Origin: Deltaproteobacteria bacterium
GTDB lineage: Bacteria > Desulfobacterota > GWC2-55-46
NCBI GenBank assembly: GCA_016234955.1
Contig: JACRNN010000215.1
Span: forward strand, 1-7,077
Reading direction: 5' to 3'
DNA length: 7,077 nt
The position numbers and the translations under genes are program-made. Below, in pieces: positions 1 through 5,719 of the stretch. Under the pieces are notes generated by a model. The model made no database searches, was not told the origin of the DNA, and saw only the letters and a program-made list of their open reading frames with translations. Every line of letters starts with the position of its first letter. The first letter of the stretch is position 1.

Positions 1-509
1 CTGGTAAGGACGCGGTTCGGGTTTCTCAGCAGGTACTCGAGGAGCGCGTACTCCTTGACCGTAAGCTCTATATCCGTGTCCCCCCTCCTGGCCTTGCGCG
101 TGGCCGGGTCGAGCGAGAGGTCGGCGAACTTGAGCGGCGCGGCGCCGTATCCGCCCCTCCTCATAAGTACCCTCAACCTCGCAAGGAGCTCCTCGAAGGC
201 GAACGGCTTGGTCAGATAGTCGTCGGCCCCGAGGTCGAGCCCCTTCACCCTGTCCTCGACCGAATCCCGCGCCGTGAGCAGGAGCACCGGGGCCTTGACG
301 CCGAGTCCCTTCAATTCCTTCAACACCTCAAAGCCGCTCTTCTTCGGCAGCATTATGTCGAGTATGATGGCGTCATACTCGTTCACCTGCGCGAAGTTCT
401 CGCCTTCCGTGCCGTCGTAGGCAACGTCCACGGCGTAGCTCTCCTGCTCCAGCCCGGTCTTTATGAAGCCGGCCACCTTCTTCTCGTCCTCGATTACAAG
501 TATCCTCAT
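1..509 (-). CDS. OmpR/PhoB-family two-component response regulator (CusR/CopR-like), 3' end outside window
   Basis: My own translation from the ATG at 509-507 gives 169 complete residues beginning MRILVIEDEKKVAGFIKTGL and is open to the window edge. It shows a full receiver domain: acidic pair E7/D8, phospho-acceptor D51 in the context ILDIMLP, T79 (LLLTARD), and K101 in TKPF. A short linker (about 114-126) follows, then the start of a winged-helix DNA-binding domain (ELTVKEYALLEYLL). The family is usually about 225 residues, so roughly a quarter is missing. When phosphorylated by a partner histidine kinase such proteins bind promoter DNA. The MRILVIEDEKKV opening resembles metal-responsive CusR/CopR regulators, but the signal cannot be read from this. 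The gene starts 12 bases after the M16 peptidase stop codon. A sensor kinase gene probably follows outside the window. Confidence 0.93.
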   Translation of the reverse strand, partial: MRILVIEDEKKVAGFIKTGLEQESYAVDVAYDGTEGENFAQVNEYDAIILDIMLPKKSGFEVLKELKGLGVKAPVLLLTARDSVEDRVKGLDLGADDYLTKPFAFEELLARLRVLMRRGGYGAAPLKFADLSLDPATRKARRGDTDIELTVKEYALLEYLLRNPNRVLT

Positions 510-517
510 GACAAATA

Positions 518-524
518 CCCCTTA
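518..524 (-). promoter_or_regulatory. Ribosome binding site of the response regulator, overlapping the upstream stop codon
   Basis: On the minus strand the motif TAAGGGG lies 8 bases before the response-regulator ATG. Its TAA is the stop codon of the M16 peptidase. A Shine-Dalgarno sequence sharing bases with the previous stop suggests translational coupling and co-transcription of the two genes. This is inferred from spacing only. Confidence 0.65.
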
Positions 525-1784
525 ACGGGCGCTCTTAAGCTCTCTCGGCAGCCCCCTGGAATTGACCCTGCCCATGGCCACCATCGTAACCCTGTCCGGG
601 GTGAGCAGGCGGCCGCAGATATCCTCCATCTCCCTCATGGTGACGCCGTCTATCCCCTTCACTATCTCCCTGACCGGGACCACCTTGCCGAAGTATATCT
701 CGTCGCGCGCAAGCTTCGTCATGCGGCTGTCGCTGGTCTCAAGCCCTAAGAGCATCCCGCCCTTGAGCTGCTCCTTGGCGTTTGTGAGCTCCTCCTTAGT
801 GACGCCCTTTTGCAGTTTCCTGAACTCCCGGAGTATGAGGCCGACCACCTCGGTGAACGTGTCGGCGGACGTCCCGGCGTATACCACGAGCGACCCCGCG
901 TCCTTACAGAGGCTCAAATACGAATAGACGGAGTAGACGAGCCCCCTTTTCTCCCTTATCTCCTGGAAGAGCCTCGAGCTCATCCCTGAGCCGAGTATGG
1001 TATTGAGGAGATATACCTTGTACCTGTCAGGGTGGGGCTGCGGCGGCGCGGGCACGCCGAGGCACAGGTGCGCCTGCTCAAGCTCCTTTTTTATAAGCCT
1101 CACGCCGGGGGTTGAAGCGGGGGCGGCCGCCCCCTTCTTCACCGGGCCAGGCTCCATGGAGCCGAAGGTCTTTTTTACCAAGGAGAGCACCCTACCGTGC
1201 TTGAGCCCCCCTGCGGCGGTGATGAACACCCTGCCCGGGCCGTAATGCTCCCTGAAATAATCGAGTATCTCGGCCCTGCCGATAGACTCGATATTCTCCT
1301 TTGACCCCAGGATGGACCTGCCGAGCGGGTGGCCTTTCCAGAAGTTCTCGGCGAATACGTCGTGTATGAGGTCGTCAGGCGTGTCCTCCACCATCTTTAT
1401 CTCCTGGAGGACGACGAGCTTCTCCTTCGCCAGCTCGTTCCTGTCGAACTTCGAGTTCAAGAATATGTCGGAGAGGATGTCTATGGCGAGGGCGAGGTCC
1501 TTATTGAGCACCTTGACGTAAAAGCAGGTGTTCTCCCTCGACGTGAAGGCGTTGAGGACGCCTCCGACGGACTCTATCTCCTTCGAGATGTCGAGCGAGG
1601 TGCGCCTCTGCGTCCCCTTGAAGAGCAGGTGCTCTATGAAGTGGGTAACGCCGTTTACCCCGGCCTTTTCATCCCTTGAGCCGGTATTGACCCAGACCCC
1701 GACGGAGCAAGACTCCACATCGGGCATCTCTTCGGTTATGACGTTTATTCCGCTATGAAGGGTGGTTTTCTGGATCAGGGACAT
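522..1784 (-). CDS. M16-family zinc metallopeptidase (insulinase / processing-peptidase beta type)
   Basis: The 420-residue protein is of usual length for the bacterial single-chain M16B family (YmxG/PepR, related to mitochondrial processing peptidase beta). The inverted zinc motif HFIEH is at 48-52 (H48, H52 ligands, E51 catalytic base), with the third ligand E128 in VLQEIKMVEDTPDD; E121 gives the usual second acidic residue. The C-terminal half carries the substrate-binding signature SSRLFQEIREKRGLVYSVYS with R280 and Y284. There is no signal peptide or membrane segment, so it is probably cytoplasmic. Its true substrate in bacteria is poorly defined. The ATG at 1784-1782 fits the family's usual N-terminus (IQKTTLHSGINVITEEMP); upstream there is only a modest purine run (GGGGA, about 11 bases away). 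It sits behind pnp as in many bacteria, but a terminator and a repeat element separate the two. Confidence 0.95.
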   Translation of the reverse strand: MSLIQKTTLHSGINVITEEMPDVESCSVGVWVNTGSRDEKAGVNGVTHFIEHLLFKGTQRRTSLDISKEIESVGGVLNAFTSRENTCFYVKVLNKDLALAIDILSDIFLNSKFDRNELAKEKLVVLQEIKMVEDTPDDLIHDVFAENFWKGHPLGRSILGSKENIESIGRAEILDYFREHYGPGRVFITAAGGLKHGRVLSLVKKTFGSMEPGPVKKGAAAPASTPGVRLIKKELEQAHLCLGVPAPPQPHPDRYKVYLLNTILGSGMSSRLFQEIREKRGLVYSVYSYLSLCKDAGSLVVYAGTSADTFTEVVGLILREFRKLQKGVTKEELTNAKEQLKGGMLLGLETSDSRMTKLARDEIYFGKVVPVREIVKGIDGVTMREMEDICGRLLTPDRVTMVAMGRVNSRGLPRELKSAR

Positions 1785-1824
1785 ATGCGGTAAAATCCCC
1801 GCTTATGATAGGATTGCGCCCTGA

Positions 1825-2032
1825 CAGGTTGCTGAAAAAGCCCCATCTGCTTTGTCGTCCGACCCGCACTGCTCGTGCGGGTGCCCCGGCTCGTCACTGC
1901 GGCGTACAGAAAAAGTACGACTTCCCATTGCAATTGTAAAGACGCAATGGGAGCCCTGCCTCACTTCTCGACTCCTCGCATCTGTAACTTTTTGAGCAAC
2001 CTGACGCTATGCCGGAGTTTTTCAGCAACCTG
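1825..2032. repeat. MITE-like or RNA-like structured element with 15-bp terminal inverted repeats
   Basis: This fills most of the 372-base gene-free stretch 1785-2156. The ends are perfect 15-bp inverted repeats: CAGGTTGCTGAAAAA at 1825-1839 and its complement at 2018-2032. Inside are three more palindromes: an 8-bp stem 1862-1869/1875-1882 (ACCCGCAC, 5-base loop), a 5-bp stem 1903-1907/1915-1919 (CGTAC, A-rich loop), and a 9-bp stem 1923-1931/1944-1952 (TCCCATTGC, 12-base loop). A second near-copy of the right end lies at 1989-2003. There is no transposase and no clear target-site duplication. From general memory, similar 'GTTGCTGAAAAA ... TTTTTCAGCAAC' sequences occur as dispersed repeats in deltaproteobacterial-type genomes; I cannot check this here. 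It could be a non-autonomous mobile element or a structured RNA. Orientation is unknown. Confidence 0.7.
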
Positions 2033-2093
2033 CCACAAGGATGCCGCGGCTTTGAAACTTCACTTGATAACGGAGCCGGCCCCTTCGTCACAT

Positions 2094-2126
2094 AAAAACA
2101 TGCGTGCCGCCCGGAGGGCGGCACGC
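2094..2126 (-). terminator. Rho-independent terminator of pnp
   Basis: A perfect 11-bp GC-rich stem (GCGTGCCGCCC at 2102-2112 with its complement at 2116-2126) closes a 3-base loop. In the minus-strand direction it is followed after three bases by TTTTT (2098-2094). It starts 30 bases beyond the pnp stop codon, so it should end the rbfA-to-pnp transcript. On the plus strand there is no matching T-run, so it is one-directional. Confidence 0.88.
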
Positions 2127-2156
2127 CCGATGCAGACCGGATAAAGACAATGCGCC

Positions 2157-4241
2157 TCAGGCGAGCGTCTGGCCGAGGGCCTCTTTCCTGGAGAGGCGGA
2201 TCTTGCCGGCCTTGTCAACCTCTATGACCTTCACAAGGACTTCATCGCCTTCCTTGAGCACGTCAGTTACGTTCTTAACCCTCTCCTCGGCCAACTGCGA
2301 GATATGGACGAGCCCCTCTGTCCCGGGGAATATCTCGACAAAGGCGCCGAAGTCCATTATCTTTTTGACCTTGCCCATGTAGAGCTTGCCTATCTCCGGC
2401 TCCTGGGTAAGCCTTTTTACTATATCTATGGCCTTCTGCACGGCAACGCTGTCCATGGACGCTATGTTCACCTTGCCGGTGTCGTCTATGTCTATCTTGA
2501 CGCCGGTCTCCATGATGATGCCCTTTATGTTCTTCCCGCCGGGCCCGATGACGTCCTTTATCTTTTCCTGTTTCACGTAGATGGTGGTGATCCGCGGCGC
2601 GTAAGCCGACAGGTCGGCGCGAGGCGTCTCTATGGCGGAGCGCATCTTGCCGAGTATGTGTAGCCTGCCCTCTTTTGCCTGGTAGAGCGCCTCTTTCAGT
2701 ATCTCAGGGGTGACCCCGCCTATCTTTATGTCCATCTGCAGGGCCGTCACGCCGTTTTCCGTCCCGGCGACCTTGAAGTCCATATCGCCCAGGTGGTCCT
2801 CGTCCCCGAGTATGTCGGAGAGGACGACCGCCTCATCCCCCTCCTTTATAAGGCCCATCGCTATGCCGGCCACGTGCCCCGTGGTCGGCACGCCCGCGTC
2901 CATCAGCGAGAGCGACGCTCCGCAGACCGTGGCCATCGACGAAGAGCCGTTTGATTCAAGTATGTCGGAGACGACCCTGATGGTGTATGGGAACCCGCCG
3001 TCGTTGGGCAGTACCTTCGACACCGCCCTCTCGGCAAGCGCGCCGTGGCCTATCTCCCTTCTTCCGGGGCCCCTCAATATCTTCACCTCGCCCACGCTGA
3101 AGGGGGGGAAGTTATAGTGGAGCATGAACGTCTTGTATTCCCAACCGGACAGGGCGTCTATCTTCTGCTCGTCCTCGGAGGTCCCGAGCGTGGTGACGAC
3201 CATCGCCTGGGTCTCCCCCCTTGTGAAAAGCGCCGAGCCGTGGGTCCTGGGGAGCAGGCCAACGTCGCAGGTTATCTCCCTTATGTCCCTGGGCCCCCTG
3301 CCGTCGACCCTCTTCTTCTCCTTTACGACCATCTCCCTCATGAGATCGTACTTTATATCGCTCACGATGGCGCCTATCTCCTTGCCCCTGCCCTCGAACT
3401 CGGCGGCGAGCGCCTCGATGGTCTCCTTCTTGAGGGCGGACAGAGCAGAGTACCTGTCCTTCTTCACCGGGACCCTGAGCGCCGCCTTGAGCCTCTCCAA
3501 TGCGAGCTCTTTTACCCTTGATTCGAGCGCGCCGTCCACGGCGGCCGGGGCCACCTCCATCTTCTTCGTCCCGGCCTCGCCTATTATCCTCTTTTGGAGC
3601 TCCAGCACGCCCTTCATGTTCTCCTGCGCGAACTTGAGCGCCTCGATGAGGTAGTCCTCGGAGACGAAGCGCGAACCGCCCTCGACCATGATTATCGAGC
3701 CCTCGGCCGCGGCCACTATCAGGTCGAGCTCGGATTCCTTCTGTTGCTTGAGCGACGGGTTGCATATGAGCTTGCCGTCTATGGAGCCTATCCGCGCCGC
3801 GGCTATCGGGCCGTTGAACGGTATGTCGGATATGCCGAGGGCGATGGATGCGCCGATGGAGGCCACCAGCTCCGGGTCATGCCCCTGGTCGACTGAAAGG
3901 ACGGTGGCTACGACCTGAGTCTCGTGATAATAGCCTTCGGCGAAGAGCGGCCGGAGCGGCCTGTCGATGAGGCGGGAGCCGAGCACCTCTTTTTCGCTCG
4001 GCCTGCCCTCGCGCTTGAAGAACCCTCCGGGTATCTTCCCGGCCGCGTAGGTCATCTCCATGTAGTTTACCGTAAGCGGCATGAAGTCCAGCCCCAATGA
4101 AGGCGCGTCGTTGCGGCACGCCGTGACGAGGACCACGGTATCGCCGTACCTTAACGTGCATGAGCCGTGCGCCTGCCTGGCCATCTTCCCGATCTCTATA
4201 GTGAGCGTCCTGCCGGCGTATTCAATCTCGTAATGCCTCAA
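2157..4241 (-). CDS. pnp: Polyribonucleotide nucleotidyltransferase (PNPase)
   Basis: PNPase degrades RNA 3'-to-5' using phosphate and can also add tails; it acts as a cytoplasmic trimer, often within a degradosome. The 694 residues show the standard layout: RNase PH domain 1 (about 10-140, with FFKREGRPSEKE at 74-85), helical linker (about 145-300), RNase PH domain 2 (about 310-535) with HYNFPPFSVGE, ESNGSSSMATVCGASLSLMDAG and the metal-binding acidic cluster DEDHLGDMD (480-488), KH domain with GPGG at 566-569, and S1 domain from about 617. It stops soon after S1, so it lacks the longer C-terminal tail of the E. coli protein (711 residues). The start codon is TTG: an in-frame TAA lies immediately upstream, a good AGGAGA is 6 bases away, and the N-terminus matches the family. 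It follows rpsO after 137 bases, as in most bacteria. Confidence 0.98.
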   Translation of the reverse strand: MRHYEIEYAGRTLTIEIGKMARQAHGSCTLRYGDTVVLVTACRNDAPSLGLDFMPLTVNYMEMTYAAGKIPGGFFKREGRPSEKEVLGSRLIDRPLRPLFAEGYYHETQVVATVLSVDQGHDPELVASIGASIALGISDIPFNGPIAAARIGSIDGKLICNPSLKQQKESELDLIVAAAEGSIIMVEGGSRFVSEDYLIEALKFAQENMKGVLELQKRIIGEAGTKKMEVAPAAVDGALESRVKELALERLKAALRVPVKKDRYSALSALKKETIEALAAEFEGRGKEIGAIVSDIKYDLMREMVVKEKKRVDGRGPRDIREITCDVGLLPRTHGSALFTRGETQAMVVTTLGTSEDEQKIDALSGWEYKTFMLHYNFPPFSVGEVKILRGPGRREIGHGALAERAVSKVLPNDGGFPYTIRVVSDILESNGSSSMATVCGASLSLMDAGVPTTGHVAGIAMGLIKEGDEAVVLSDILGDEDHLGDMDFKVAGTENGVTALQMDIKIGGVTPEILKEALYQAKEGRLHILGKMRSAIETPRADLSAYAPRITTIYVKQEKIKDVIGPGGKNIKGIIMETGVKIDIDDTGKVNIASMDSVAVQKAIDIVKRLTQEPEIGKLYMGKVKKIMDFGAFVEIFPGTEGLVHISQLAEERVKNVTDVLKEGDEVLVKVIEVDKAGKIRLSRKEALGQTLA

Positions 4242-4247
4242 TTATAT

Positions 4248-4253
4248 TCTCCT
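4248..4253 (-). promoter_or_regulatory. Ribosome binding site that fixes the pnp TTG start
   Basis: Minus-strand AGGAGA lies 6 bases before the TTG at 4241-4239. The codon just upstream in frame is TAA and the next in-frame ATG is residue 20, inside the first conserved block. The weak TTG is therefore the only start that keeps the family N-terminus. Confidence 0.8.
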
Positions 4254-4265
4254 GTCTGATCACGT

Positions 4266-4302
4266 TATTTTTTAAAGCCCGCATCGTGCGTTTTAAAAAA
4301 TA
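4266..4302 (-). promoter_or_regulatory. Long hairpin in the rpsO-pnp spacer (possible pnp leader control / RNase processing site)
   Basis: A perfect 11-bp A/T stem (4266-4276 with 4292-4302) encloses a second 4-bp stem, CGCA/TGCG (4280-4283 with 4287-4290), with a 3-base loop. Its base lies 12 bases upstream of the pnp ribosome binding site. There is no T-run after a GC stem in the minus direction, so it does not look like a terminator. In E. coli a pnp leader stem-loop is cut by RNase III and mediates PNPase autoregulation. An equivalent role here is inferred from position only. Confidence 0.5.
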
Positions 4303-4314
4303 TGAACATGAATT

Positions 4315-4332
4315 GCGAGCGCGGCAAGCTTC
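4315..4332 (+). repeat. Short repeat copy in the rpsO-pnp spacer, related to the truB 5' palindrome
   Basis: GCGAGCGCGGCAAGCTTC at 4315-4332 matches the complement of 5604-5622 (truB 5' region) with one gap and one mismatch. The upstream-nrnA spacer carries another AAGCTT core (6738-6743) next to TAGCGAGC. The three may be diverged copies or fragments of one repeat family, but they are short. Confidence 0.4.
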
Positions 4333-4337
4333 GCCTG

Positions 4338-4343
4338 ATTATA
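4338..4343 (-). promoter_or_regulatory. Candidate -10 box of an internal pnp promoter
   Basis: The minus strand reads a perfect TATAAT at 4343-4338, upstream of the leader hairpin and about 97 bases before the pnp start. No good TTGACA-like -35 box is visible at 16-18 bases, and there is no TGn extension. An internal promoter between rpsO and pnp is known in E. coli, so the place is sensible, but support is weak. Confidence 0.3.
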
Positions 4344-4378
4344 CCCGAAGGAAAGGATGAAACCGCCGGCAGCGTGGT

Positions 4379-4687
4379 CTAACGCCTCAGGCCGAGCCTC
4401 TCCACTATGCTCTTGTAGCGCTCGACGTCCTTCCCCTTTACGTAATCGAGGAGCCGCCTCCTACTGCCGACCATCTTGAGAAGCCCACGCCTTGAATGAT
4501 GGTCCGACTTGTGGGTCTTGAAGTGGCCGCTCAGGCTGTTGATCCTTTCGCTCAAAAGGGCTATCTGAACCTCCGGAGACCCGGTGTCGCCCTCATGGGA
4601 CTTGCGCAGGTTACTTTGGATACCACGGAGCTTGCTCCGGGGTGGTTCATCCGCGGCCTGGACCTGACTGACCACGAATATTAACAT
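4379..4687 (-). CDS. rpsO: 30S ribosomal protein S15 with an abnormal N-terminus
   Basis: S15 is a primary 16S rRNA-binding protein that organises the platform of the 30S subunit. From D34 onward the sequence is canonical: DTGSPEVQIALLSERI at 34-49, KSDHHSRRGLLKMVG at 60-74, and the usual end DVERYKSIVERLGLRR. The segment from DTGSPEVQ to the end is 69 residues, the same as in 89-residue E. coli S15. The part before it is 33 residues instead of 20. Residues 12-24 (ADEPPRSKLRGIQ) are encoded by a palindrome, and residues 1-11 do not resemble the usual first helix. The ATG at 4687-4685 has only a weak AGG upstream; no better in-frame start exists except GTG at residue 5. It lies 27 bases after truB and 137 before pnp. 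The gene is certain; the N-terminus is doubtful. Confidence 0.95.
   Translation of the reverse strand: MLIFVVSQVQAADEPPRSKLRGIQSNLRKSHEGDTGSPEVQIALLSERINSLSGHFKTHKSDHHSRRGLLKMVGSRRRLLDYVKGKDVERYKSIVERLGLRR
4618..4652. repeat. Palindromic element inside the 5' coding end of rpsO
   Basis: This is a 35-base imperfect palindrome. GGAT, ACCAC and GGAG (4618-4630) pair with CTCC, GTGGT and ATCC (4635-4638, 4642-4646, 4649-4652) around a CTTG tetraloop, with small bulges GGG (4639-4641) and TC (4647-4648). It spans S15 codons 12-24, exactly 13 codons, which equals the excess length over 89-residue S15. It could be an inserted REP-like element, or less likely a native S15-binding leader structure. 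Confidence 0.65.
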
Positions 4688-4714
4688 CTATCGACCTGCA
4701 AGGAAAGTCTTTTT

Positions 4715-5719
4715 TTAACCGCACCCCGACTTCGCGGCCTGGCCCGCGCCGCCATCCATCGTCTCTATCCCGGGTGTATCCTCGCCCGTAGGGCAGAGGG
4801 CCTGCGCCGAAGAGCGCTTAATCGCCTCTTCAATGGGGATGATGGAGCTTATGAGGGTCTCTTTTCCGGCCTCGGGGCTGACGGACTCCCCTATGGTAAA
4901 GGCCCCGGACGCCACCCTCCTGAGTCCGGTCAAGTGCGCGCCGCAGCCGAGGATATTCCCGAGGTCGCTGCATATCGACCTGACATACGTGCCCCTTGAG
5001 CATACGACCCTGAACTCCAGATAAGGGGACGCTATATTGAGCGCCTCTATGCCGAAGACCTCCACGTCCCTGGCCTCGCGCTCCACCACTATCCCGCGCC
5101 TTGCGAGCCTGTAGAGCGGCACACCTGCCCGCTTTATGGATGAGTACATGGGCGGGACCTGGCGTATCTTGCCGGTAAAGCCCGAGAGGGCGCGCAGGAT
5201 ATCGCCCGGAATAACGCGTGAAAAGTCCCCGGTAGAGAGCACCTTCCCTTCGCTGTCATACGTGTCTGTCGCTTCGCCGAGCTTGAGCGCGGCTATATAG
5301 TCCTTCCTGCCGCCTTCAAGGAGGCGGGAGGCCTTCGTAGCCCCGTCTATCACAAGCGGCAGAACCCCGGTGGCGAGCGGGTCGAGGGTCCCCAGGTGCC
5401 CGACCTTGCGCGCGCCTATCTTCTTTTTTACGGCCGCCACCACGTCATGCGAGGTCCAGCCCCTCGGTTTATCGGCTACGATTACCCCGTTAAAATTCTC
5501 GGCAGCAAGCTGCGGAGAATTTTCAAGTAAGGAATTTATCATTTGTAATTCGCTCGCTCCTCCCCTAAGCCAAGCCGCGGGGAATCCGCTCGCTATGCTT
5601 GTTGAAGCTTCCCGCGGCTCGCGGCGGGGGTCTCCGAAATGCAAGGCAGTCGATTTCGATTCGCCCGCCTGCCTCCCGCTAATCATGCCGCGGGCCTCGC
5701 GCTCGCTATGCATTTTCAT
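4715..5719 (-). CDS. truB: tRNA pseudouridine(55) synthase TruB, with a repeat-derived N-terminal extension or a later start
   Basis: TruB isomerises U55 in the T-loop of tRNAs. Residues 77 onward are typical: NGVIVADKPRGWTSHDVV, catalytic D113 in GHLGTLDPLATG, Y141 in KDYIAALKLGEATDTYDSEG, and SRGTYVRSICSDLG at 241-254. The family normally begins a few residues before 'NGV..DKP', so about 60-75 N-terminal residues are extra and low in similarity. The frame starts at ATG 5719-5717, overlapping the nrnA TGA (ATGA). ATG 5713-5711 (residue 3) has AAAAGG at a good 7-base distance. ATG 5542-5540 (residue 60, giving a 275-residue protein) has a strong GGGGAGGAG, but about 14 bases away. I give the longest frame; the start is unresolved. 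Two palindromes are translated within the extension. The C-terminal tail (from about 305, Gly/Ala-rich) is also poorly conserved. Confidence 0.93.
   Translation of the reverse strand: MKMHSEREARGMISGRQAGESKSTALHFGDPRREPREASTSIASGFPAAWLRGGASELQMINSLLENSPQLAAENFNGVIVADKPRGWTSHDVVAAVKKKIGARKVGHLGTLDPLATGVLPLVIDGATKASRLLEGGRKDYIAALKLGEATDTYDSEGKVLSTGDFSRVIPGDILRALSGFTGKIRQVPPMYSSIKRAGVPLYRLARRGIVVEREARDVEVFGIEALNIASPYLEFRVVCSRGTYVRSICSDLGNILGCGAHLTGLRRVASGAFTIGESVSPEAGKETLISSIIPIEEAIKRSSAQALCPTGEDTPGIETMDGGAGQAAKSGCG
5492..5523. repeat. Near-perfect 32-base palindrome in the truB 5' coding region
   Basis: AAAATTCTC (5492-5500) pairs with GAGAATTTT (5515-5523). Inside, GCAG/CTGC (5502-5505, 5510-5513) closes a CAAG tetraloop, with a single G/G mismatch between the two stems. 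In truB it encodes residues 66-76, just before the conserved NGVIVADKP. The tetraloop design is similar to that of the rpsO palindrome (GGAG-CTTG-CTCC), suggesting one element family. Confidence 0.7.
5573..5619. repeat. Second palindrome in the truB 5' region
   Basis: A 9-bp perfect inverted repeat, AGCCGCGGG (5573-5581) and its complement (5611-5619), flanks a 29-base loop that contains CGCTCGCTATGC (5587-5598) and AAGCTT. It covers residues 34-49 of the longest truB frame. If TruB starts at residue 60 instead, the palindrome is in the nrnA-truB spacer. Confidence 0.6.
5700..5711. repeat. 12-base dispersed repeat CGCTCGCTATGC (three copies)
   Basis: Exact copies stand at 5587-5598 and 5700-5711, and an inverted one at 6766-6777. 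The 5584-5598 and 6766-6780 copies match over 15 bases (ATCCGCTCGCTATGC). All are at the starts of truB and nrnA. The copy at 5700-5711 overlaps the ATG of truB residue 3, so a repeat may supply or flank the start codon. Confidence 0.6.

Noticed and set aside
1894..2124. 76-residue minus-strand frame in the pnp-M16 spacer (and an 89-residue plus-strand frame, 1875-2144)
   Set aside because: Both run through the inverted-repeat element and the terminator hairpin, have no ribosome binding site I can see, and look like chance frames over a repeat.
3112..3765. 217-residue minus-strand reading frame within pnp
   Set aside because: It lies wholly inside pnp in another frame, is full of Arg/Gly from GC-rich codons, and has no recognisable domain. 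pnp itself is certain.
4266..4302. Terminator between rpsO and pnp
   Set aside because: The stem's outer part is A/T and is not followed by a T-run in the minus direction; a leader structure is more likely.
4353..4420. Plus-strand GAAGGAAAGGATG that looks like a ribosome binding site and start
   Set aside because: The frame that follows is short, antisense to rpsO and has no recognisable protein; the purine run is part of the rpsO-pnp spacer.
5573..5711. Possible CRISPR-like array from the repeated CGCTCGCTATGC
   Set aside because: There are only two direct copies 113 bases apart, with no regular spacers and no cas genes.
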